Source: Accumulibacter sp. (GTDB taxonomy: Bacteria > Pseudomonadota > Gammaproteobacteria > Burkholderiales > Rhodocyclaceae). From it: 5,590 nt of DNA. The stretch lies in contig DPSD01000065.1 in the NCBI GenBank assembly GCA_003538495.1, positions 1 through 5,590 on the forward strand. Reading direction: 5' to 3'. The notes beneath the pieces are model-generated. The model did no database searches. It was given only the letters and a program-made list of their open reading frames with translations, and was not told the origin of the DNA. Each line of letters starts with the position of its first letter. The first letter of the stretch is position 1. Both the position numbers and the translations under genes were made by a program. Positions 1 through 3,565 of the stretch are shown one piece after another.

Positions 1-782
1 CGGGAGAAATTGCCCAAGCGGACGGGAGTACCGCCCTCTACGGCAACTACTACCGCGCGCAAATCGGCCGTGCTGGTAATGCTGCCCTCGCTGCGTACGA
101 GCAGCACTTCATCGCCTTCACCGAGCCGGCCCGCGCCGTCGTTTCGGTTGTTGGCGTTAATCGCCTCCTTGAGCTGCGCCATGGTCACGCTGCTGGCGGC
201 CATTTTCACTTGATTTGGGACGACTTCGTACGCCCGCACCACACCACCCAAAGCATTCACGTCGGCGACGCCGGGCACGGTGCGTAGCGCCGGTCGAATG
301 ACCCAATCGAGCAGGCTGCGCCGTTCGGTGAGAGATAGACCATCCCCTTCGACGGTGAACATGTACATTTCCCCGAGCGGGGTTGTGATCGGGGCCATGC
401 CGCCCGAGATATCGGCCGGCAGGCTATCGGTAAGGCCGCCCAGTCGTTCGCTGACCTGTTGGCGCGCCCAATAGATATCGGTGCCATCCTCGAAATCAAT
501 AGTTACATCGACGAGGCCATACTTCGTGACCGAGCGCAGAATCTTGGTTTTCGGGATGCCGAGCATTTCTACTTCGATCGGTACCGCGATACGACTCTCG
601 ACTTCTTCCGGAGTCATACCGGGGGCCTTCATGATGATCTTGACCTGGCTGCTCGATACGTCGGGAAAAGCGTCGATCGGCAGACCCTGATATGCATACC
701 ATCCCGCGCCGGCGATGATCAGTGTAGCCAGCAGGATGAACAGGCGTTGCGCTAACGAGAATTGGACGAGGCGGGCAAGCAT
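1..782 (-). CDS. Heavy-metal efflux RND transporter, CzcA/CusA family (N-terminal part, runs off left edge)
   Basis: Inner-membrane RND pump subunit that exports metal ions using proton influx, together with the fusion protein encoded just upstream. My translation of the minus strand gives 260 open codons from the ATG at 780-782 to the window edge. It starts MLARLVQFSLAQRL, followed by a first membrane span (about residues 12-33) and then the family hallmark GLPIDAFPDVSSSQV. The porter domain has PGMTPEEVE (about 54-62), TKYGLVDVTIDFEDGTDIYWARQQV (about 86-110, a strongly conserved HME-RND block), a Met/Thr-rich PLGEMYMFTVEG (about 136-147) and a VPGVADVNALGG repeat edge. About 1,020-1,060 residues are usual, so roughly three quarters is missing, including the TM4 proton-relay motif, and metal specificity cannot be read. 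The start overlaps the fusion protein's stop as TAATG, which implies translational coupling. Family call sure; substrate unknown. Confidence 0.95.
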   Translation of the reverse strand, partial: MLARLVQFSLAQRLFILLATLIIAGAGWYAYQGLPIDAFPDVSSSQVKIIMKAPGMTPEEVESRIAVPIEVEMLGIPKTKILRSVTKYGLVDVTIDFEDGTDIYWARQQVSERLGGLTDSLPADISGGMAPITTPLGEMYMFTVEGDGLSLTERRSLLDWVIRPALRTVPGVADVNALGGVVRAYEVVPNQVKMAASSVTMAQLKEAINANNRNDGAGRLGEGDEVLLVRSEGSITSTADLRAVVVAVEGGTPVRLGNFS

Positions 783-1906
783 TACTTGCTCTCCTTCTCG
801 GCAAGCCAGGCACCTTTGAGCGCCACTACGCCGGCAATGGCAACTTCTTCGCCGGCGTTAACCTGGCCTTGCACGCGTACGCGCTGTCCAGCGCTGGTCG
901 TGACCATTACGGGTCTGGCTTCAAAACCGTCAGGGGTACGGACGAATAGGTAAGCCTGCTTTCCGTCATGGGCCACGGCGGATAGCGGCACGTCCCAACT
1001 GCCCGGTGTGGTCGCAACGGGGAGTTCAACTGTGACAAACTCGCCGGGACGTACCTTGCCAGACTTTCCTTCGACCACTGCACGCAGCATCACGGTTTGG
1101 CTGCCGGACGAGACGGTCGAGCTGACGCTCAAGAGGTGCGCGTCGATATCCTTGCCCTGTATCTTGAGCCTGGTCCCGGGCTGCCAATTGGCGCTCTCCG
1201 TCACCGGGATCTGGATATCCAGCCAGAGGGTATCCGTTTGGGCCACATGCAATAATGCTGTCGCAGGCTCGACGCGCTGGCCGGGCTTGGCGGAAATTTC
1301 GGTCACGATGCCCGCTTGTGGTGCGGCCAAGGTGATGCTGTCTTGCGGTTGTCCGGAGGTGGCAATACGGTCAATTGTCGCGGCTGACATACCACTTAAG
1401 CGCAACACTGCCTTGGCGTGGTTGCGGGCGGCTTCGGCTTCTTTCAACCCGGCCTTGGCTTCCTGCACCCGGCGTTGCGGGATAATTCCCTCATCGAACA
1501 ATCGTTGCTCGCGTTGCGCAGCTTGGCGTGCCAGCGTGGCGCGGGCGGTCGCCTGCAGCAACTGCAATTGTTGCAGGCCGAGTTCGGGACTAGCGATACG
1601 CACCAGCGGTGTGCCTGAGCGAACGACATCGTTCTGCTGAACCAGCAGCTGCGCAACCATACCGGCCACCGGAGCGCTGACTACCTGTTCAGCATTCGGT
1701 GGGACAACCACCTGTGCCGGAAAACTCGCTTTTATCGAACCGATTTGACCCTGTAATAGCGCAACTTCAATGCCTAGTGCCTGAATTTGGTTGTTGGGAA
1801 CGGCAAACTTTGCCGGACGATCGGCGGCCTGAGCGGCAGACGTAAATACGCATATCACAGCAACGACCCACGTGCTTAGGGGGAAGCGAACCTTCCTGTT
1901 TTTCAT
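782..1906 (-). CDS. Periplasmic membrane fusion protein of heavy-metal RND pump, CzcB/CnrB-like
   Basis: Periplasmic adaptor (HlyD/CusB-type) that links the RND pump to an outer-membrane channel. The 374-residue product starts at the ATG at 1904-1906: GAGG lies 6 bases upstream, and a Sec signal peptide follows directly (MKNRKVRFPLSTWVVAV, then TSAAQA, cleavage near residue 27). A longer reading from 2116 would run through the intergenic region and place non-signal sequence first, so I reject it. Domain order: first lipoyl half, VVSAPVAGMVAQL (about 75-105); a Gln/Ala/Arg-rich helical hairpin (about 110-170); second lipoyl half, LAAPQAGIVTEISAKPGQ (about 193-210); beta-barrel (about 225-300, ending RPGEFVTVELPV); and a membrane-proximal domain beginning WDVPLSAV. 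It lacks the long His-rich N-terminal extension of CzcB and is closer to CnrB/NccB in length. It overlaps the next RND gene as TAATG. Family call sure. Confidence 0.94.
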   Translation of the reverse strand: MKNRKVRFPLSTWVVAVICVFTSAAQAADRPAKFAVPNNQIQALGIEVALLQGQIGSIKASFPAQVVVPPNAEQVVSAPVAGMVAQLLVQQNDVVRSGTPLVRIASPELGLQQLQLLQATARATLARQAAQREQRLFDEGIIPQRRVQEAKAGLKEAEAARNHAKAVLRLSGMSAATIDRIATSGQPQDSITLAAPQAGIVTEISAKPGQRVEPATALLHVAQTDTLWLDIQIPVTESANWQPGTRLKIQGKDIDAHLLSVSSTVSSGSQTVMLRAVVEGKSGKVRPGEFVTVELPVATTPGSWDVPLSAVAHDGKQAYLFVRTPDGFEARPVMVTTSAGQRVRVQGQVNAGEEVAIAGVVALKGAWLAEKESK

Positions 1907-1912
1907 AACCAA

Positions 1913-1916
1913 CCTC
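1913..1916 (-). promoter_or_regulatory. Ribosome binding site of the fusion protein gene
   Basis: The plus strand reads CCTC here, so the transcript carries GAGG, six bases before the ATG at 1904-1906. It decides between that start and the much longer upstream open frame. Confidence 0.7.
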
Positions 1917-1921
1917 GAAGA

Positions 1922-1935
1922 GCGCCCGAGGGCGC
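1922..1935 (-). other. GC-only stem-loop just upstream of the fusion protein's ribosome binding site
   Basis: A perfect 6-base inverted repeat, GCGCCC-GA-GGGCGC, sits in the 100-base gap between the His-rich gene and the fusion protein gene. In RNA it would fold as a 5-bp stem with a four-base loop. It ends only five bases before the GAGG at 1913-1916. There is no U-tract after it, so an intrinsic terminator is unlikely. It could affect ribosome access or protect a processed 5' end. The structure is seen in the sequence; the role is inference. Confidence 0.4.
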
Positions 1936-1987
1936 AACAAACGTGACCACACCGCTCGATGAGCCGTGGAAGAGAGAACGGGCAGAA

Positions 1988-2006
1988 CTCCGCGAACTGC
2001 GTGGAG
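1988..2006 (-). other. Imperfect hairpin directly after the His-rich gene's stop codon
   Basis: The arms CTCCGCG and CGTGGAG (7 bases, one mismatch) flank a 5-base loop, immediately downstream of the TAA at 2007-2009 on the minus strand. Only a weak TT-containing stretch follows it, so I do not call it a terminator. It could slow or attenuate transcription, or mark an mRNA processing site between the two genes. Confidence 0.3.
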
Positions 2007-2387
2007 TTAAATGAGGGAGGTGTTTCTGGGAGGGCGGAATAGGGGCTCAGGCTCTGCGGGGAGCAGAGTGAGCAAACGCGGCGGCAAGAGCAGGAACTGT
2101 GCGGTCGGCTCGCCAAGACCGTTGAATGTCAAACTGGGAACTGGATCTACGTGGCCAAATGCGTGCAGCAGATTGTGTTCGGTGTCGCTTAGCGGATCAG
2201 CTCCTGGGTTGTCTTGGGCGTCGACTTGCTGCGCGTGGTCGTGATCGAGAAATGCTGTGAGCATTTCACGGTCGTGGTTGAGTTCGTGTGCCAGCCACTT
2301 CGAATTGAAACCGGACGCACCATGACCCATCACCAAAATGATGATGAGCATTAGTAGCGACATGGTTTTTCGATATGAGCGACGCAT
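2007..2387 (-). CDS. Small His-rich exported protein, CzcI-like
   Basis: A 126-residue product with an N-terminal signal peptide: basic MRRSYRK, a hydrophobic core LLMLIIILVM, and cleavage likely near ASG at about residue 26. The mature part is rich in potential metal ligands: His at 34, 38, 49, 51, 71, 75 and 79, with Asp/Glu between them (NHDRE, DHDH, HNLLHAFGH). It has no Cys. The tail is hydrophobic and Pro-rich (LLLPPRLLTLLP, then PEPLFRPPR). Small exported His-rich proteins of this build precede the pump genes in czc-type operons (CzcI and relatives), usually with an undefined or regulatory role. The CzcI-like label rests on context and architecture, not on a recognised domain. The start overlaps the repressor's stop as TAATG. 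No strong ribosome binding site is visible, so translation probably depends on coupling. A second Met at codon 9 would shorten the basic leader and is less likely. Confidence 0.72.
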   Translation of the reverse strand: MRRSYRKTMSLLMLIIILVMGHGASGFNSKWLAHELNHDREMLTAFLDHDHAQQVDAQDNPGADPLSDTEHNLLHAFGHVDPVPSLTFNGLGEPTAQFLLLPPRLLTLLPAEPEPLFRPPRNTSLI

Positions 2388-2671
2388 TACAGGTACTTGG
2401 CAATTTCCTTGAATTCACTAAGTGCCGCCGAAGCGCGAGGAGTGGCCAGGTTGAAGGCGTGTTCCAAGCAATGATCAATGTGATCATGAACAAGCACTTT
2501 CTTCGCCGCGCTCACTGCTTTTTCGACGGCATGCAGTTGCTGCACAACTTCCACACACGAGCGATTCGCTTCGATCATTTCAACGATAGCCCGCAGGTGC
2601 CCTTCTGATCGCTTGAGGCGTTTCACAATGTCGGGGTGCGATGGGTGAACCGTGGCTTCTTTCATGGACAT
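2387..2671 (-). CDS. Metal-sensing transcriptional repressor, CsoR/RcnR (DUF156) family
   Basis: A small all-helical DNA-binding repressor that releases DNA when it binds its metal. The family core is clear: IVKRLKRSEGHLRAIVEMIE, then RSCVEVVQQLHAVEKAVSAAKK, then VHDHIDHCLEHA, ending SEFKEIAKYL. Counting from the Met at 2672-2674, the predicted ligands are Cys40, His65 and Cys69, in the same C-x24-H-x3-C spacing as the Cu(I) site of CsoR. His10 and His13 near the N-terminus could add ligands, as in Ni/Co sensors such as InrS or RcnR. From memory, the closest named relatives are NreA/NcrB-type nickel-resistance regulators, which I could not verify. Two Mets lie in tandem; AGGA at 2679-2682 is 7 bases from the second and 4 from the first, so I chose 2671 (94 residues); 2674 is the alternative. 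It is first in block B, directly behind a G-tract inverted repeat that suggests autoregulation. Confidence 0.92.
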   Translation of the reverse strand: MSMKEATVHPSHPDIVKRLKRSEGHLRAIVEMIEANRSCVEVVQQLHAVEKAVSAAKKVLVHDHIDHCLEHAFNLATPRASAALSEFKEIAKYL

Positions 2672-2676
2672 CATCC

Positions 2677-2695
2677 TATCCTGGAGGGGGGGATA
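2677..2695. promoter_or_regulatory. Candidate operator for the CsoR/RcnR-family repressor
   Basis: The inverted repeat TATCC-N9-GGATA (2677-2681 and 2691-2695) encloses an asymmetric tract of seven G (2686-2692), which reads as a C-tract on the coding strand. Operators of this family are typically a G/C tract flanked by short AT-containing inverted repeats. It lies directly upstream of the repressor gene and overlaps its AGGA ribosome binding site, so binding could block transcription of the repressor, His-rich protein, fusion protein and pump. Composition and position are seen; binding is inferred. Confidence 0.55.
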
Positions 2696-2776
2696 AGATC
2701 AAGAGGAAGCTTTTCTAACGTGGTACAACTCTGAGCGAGACGCAAGTGATCGATCAGCCAGGACAGGGTGCCCTCC

Positions 2777-3118
2777 TTAACGTATCTCGACGACATGCTG
2801 GATGTCGCTCACGAAGACCCAGCCGGCCTCGGGCTGACCGGTGCGCGCCGCCTTGGCGATGATGTCCGCGAGCGCATTGGCCACGTCATCCGTACACACC
2901 AGTTCCAGCCTGAACTCTGCGACGATCGGCTGAGCCAGGTCCAGCGAATAATGCTGCTGGTCGGCTTCATCGCTGGCGAGCGGCCTTTGAACCTGGGATA
3001 CGGTCAGGTTGTAGCAACTGCTGCCGGTCGCGCCCTGGTCGTACAGGCCTGAATCACGCACGGCCTGCAGGACGTCGGCGATACGGTATTGCCGAACAAA
3101 TGCCTTGATCTCTTTCAT
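2777..3118 (-). CDS. PII-like signalling protein linked to heavy-metal RND efflux
   Basis: 113 residues, the usual PII length, with the ferredoxin-like pattern: MKEIKAFVRQYRIADVLQAV (strand 1 and helix 1), VAEFRLELVC (about 66-75), DDVANALADIIAKAARTGQ (helix 2) and VFVSDIQHVVEIR at the end. The start is the ATG at 3116-3118, with AGGAG 7 bases upstream (3126-3130); an upstream TTG reading adds only seven residues. The protein is unlike GlnB/GlnK: the uridylylation-site segment YRGAEY is absent, the T-loop is shorter, about nine extra residues (near YDQGATGSSC) sit before strand 2, and the B-loop reads TGQPEAGWVFV instead of TGKIGDGKIFV. A PII subgroup encoded beside CzcA-type pumps is known (often called PII-NG), and gene context places this protein there. 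It probably acts on, or reports on, the neighbouring pump; the effector ligand is unknown. It is a cytosolic protein and was probably co-transcribed with the lipoprotein 42 bases upstream. Confidence 0.85.
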   Translation of the reverse strand: MKEIKAFVRQYRIADVLQAVRDSGLYDQGATGSSCYNLTVSQVQRPLASDEADQQHYSLDLAQPIVAEFRLELVCTDDVANALADIIAKAARTGQPEAGWVFVSDIQHVVEIR

Positions 3119-3125
3119 GCCTGTT

Positions 3126-3130
3126 CTCCT
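3126..3130 (-). promoter_or_regulatory. Strong ribosome binding site of the PII-like gene
   Basis: CTCCT on the plus strand gives AGGAG in the transcript, seven bases before the ATG at 3116-3118. This fixes the start and argues against the upstream TTG at 3137-3139. Confidence 0.75.
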
Positions 3131-3160
3131 GGGTGTCAATTGTTCGCGAGTGCCGTCGGC

Positions 3161-3565
3161 TTACCCGAACCTGACTGCTATGCGCCGCCCTTCGGCAGTC
3201 GTGCAACTTCCGGCAGGCGGTTCGGATGCCCGCCACGCGATTGAACATCGCAATGTCGATCCATCTTCGGAATGCAGAATCGGTTCGGCGGTATAGACAT
3301 AGCTGTCGGCGGCCTTCCTGTGAGGCGGCCCCGATCCGTAGCGCGGCCGCCGCTTGGAAAGGCTCCGCTGAACGTCGAACCCCCGGCCTTCAAAACGCTG
3401 GCCGCCAAGATCCAGAACCATGACACGCTCCTCCCCGCCCAGGTGGTCGAGCCACCCCGTCGCCGGTTCGGCGGCGTCGCTGCTGACCAGTTGATGTGTG
3501 TGCCCGGCGCATCCGGAAAGGACAAGAGCAGCCAGACACTTTGCTATTGCATGTGTAGTCTTCAT
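3161..3565 (-). CDS. Small lipoprotein of unknown function in a metal-efflux operon
   Basis: I do not recognise a family. The 134-residue product has a clear lipoprotein signal: MKTTHAIAK, a hydrophobic stretch, and the lipobox LVLSGC with lipidated Cys19. Ala at +2 (no Asp) suggests sorting to the outer membrane. The mature N-terminus is CAGHTHQ, with two His close to the anchor. The middle is Arg/Gly/Pro-rich (SLSKRRPRYGSGPPHRK). The end carries a Cys pair (in TLRCSIAW and AGSCTTAEGR), which could form a disulphide, and ends IAVRFG. The start ATG overlaps the pump's TGA as ATGA, and GAAGG lies 5 bases upstream, so it is translated right after the pump. Context suggests a periplasmic or outer-membrane accessory to metal export. 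The reading frame is well supported by the signal and coupling; the function is not known. Confidence 0.75.
   Translation of the reverse strand: MKTTHAIAKCLAALVLSGCAGHTHQLVSSDAAEPATGWLDHLGGEERVMVLDLGGQRFEGRGFDVQRSLSKRRPRYGSGPPHRKAADSYVYTAEPILHSEDGSTLRCSIAWRASEPPAGSCTTAEGRRIAVRFG

Noticed and set aside
1008..1640. A 210-codon open frame on the plus strand
   Set aside because: It is antisense to the fusion protein, has Cys/Arg/Ser-rich composition with no recognisable domain, and is explained by GC-rich codon use on the other strand.
1907..2116. N-terminal extension of the fusion protein frame up to 2116
   Set aside because: It overlaps the His-rich gene, has a Cys/Ser/Pro-rich sequence and would bury the signal peptide; the ATG at 1904-1906 has both a ribosome binding site and the signal sequence.
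2693..2728. Possible minus-strand promoter (TTGTAC at 2723-2728, TCTTAT at 2693-2698)
   Set aside because: The spacing is 24 bases, too long for sigma-70, and no better pair was found; a promoter is expected here but cannot be placed.
2747..2756. 10-base palindrome TGATCGATCA between the two blocks
   Set aside because: A perfect palindrome, but short and built of GATC/CGATCG-type words expected by chance; nothing ties it to a known regulator.
2759..2776. GC-rich imperfect hairpin after the PII-like stop (GGACAGGGTGCCCTCC region) as a terminator
   Set aside because: Only about four paired bases around a two-base loop and no U-tract; transcription may read through from block A.
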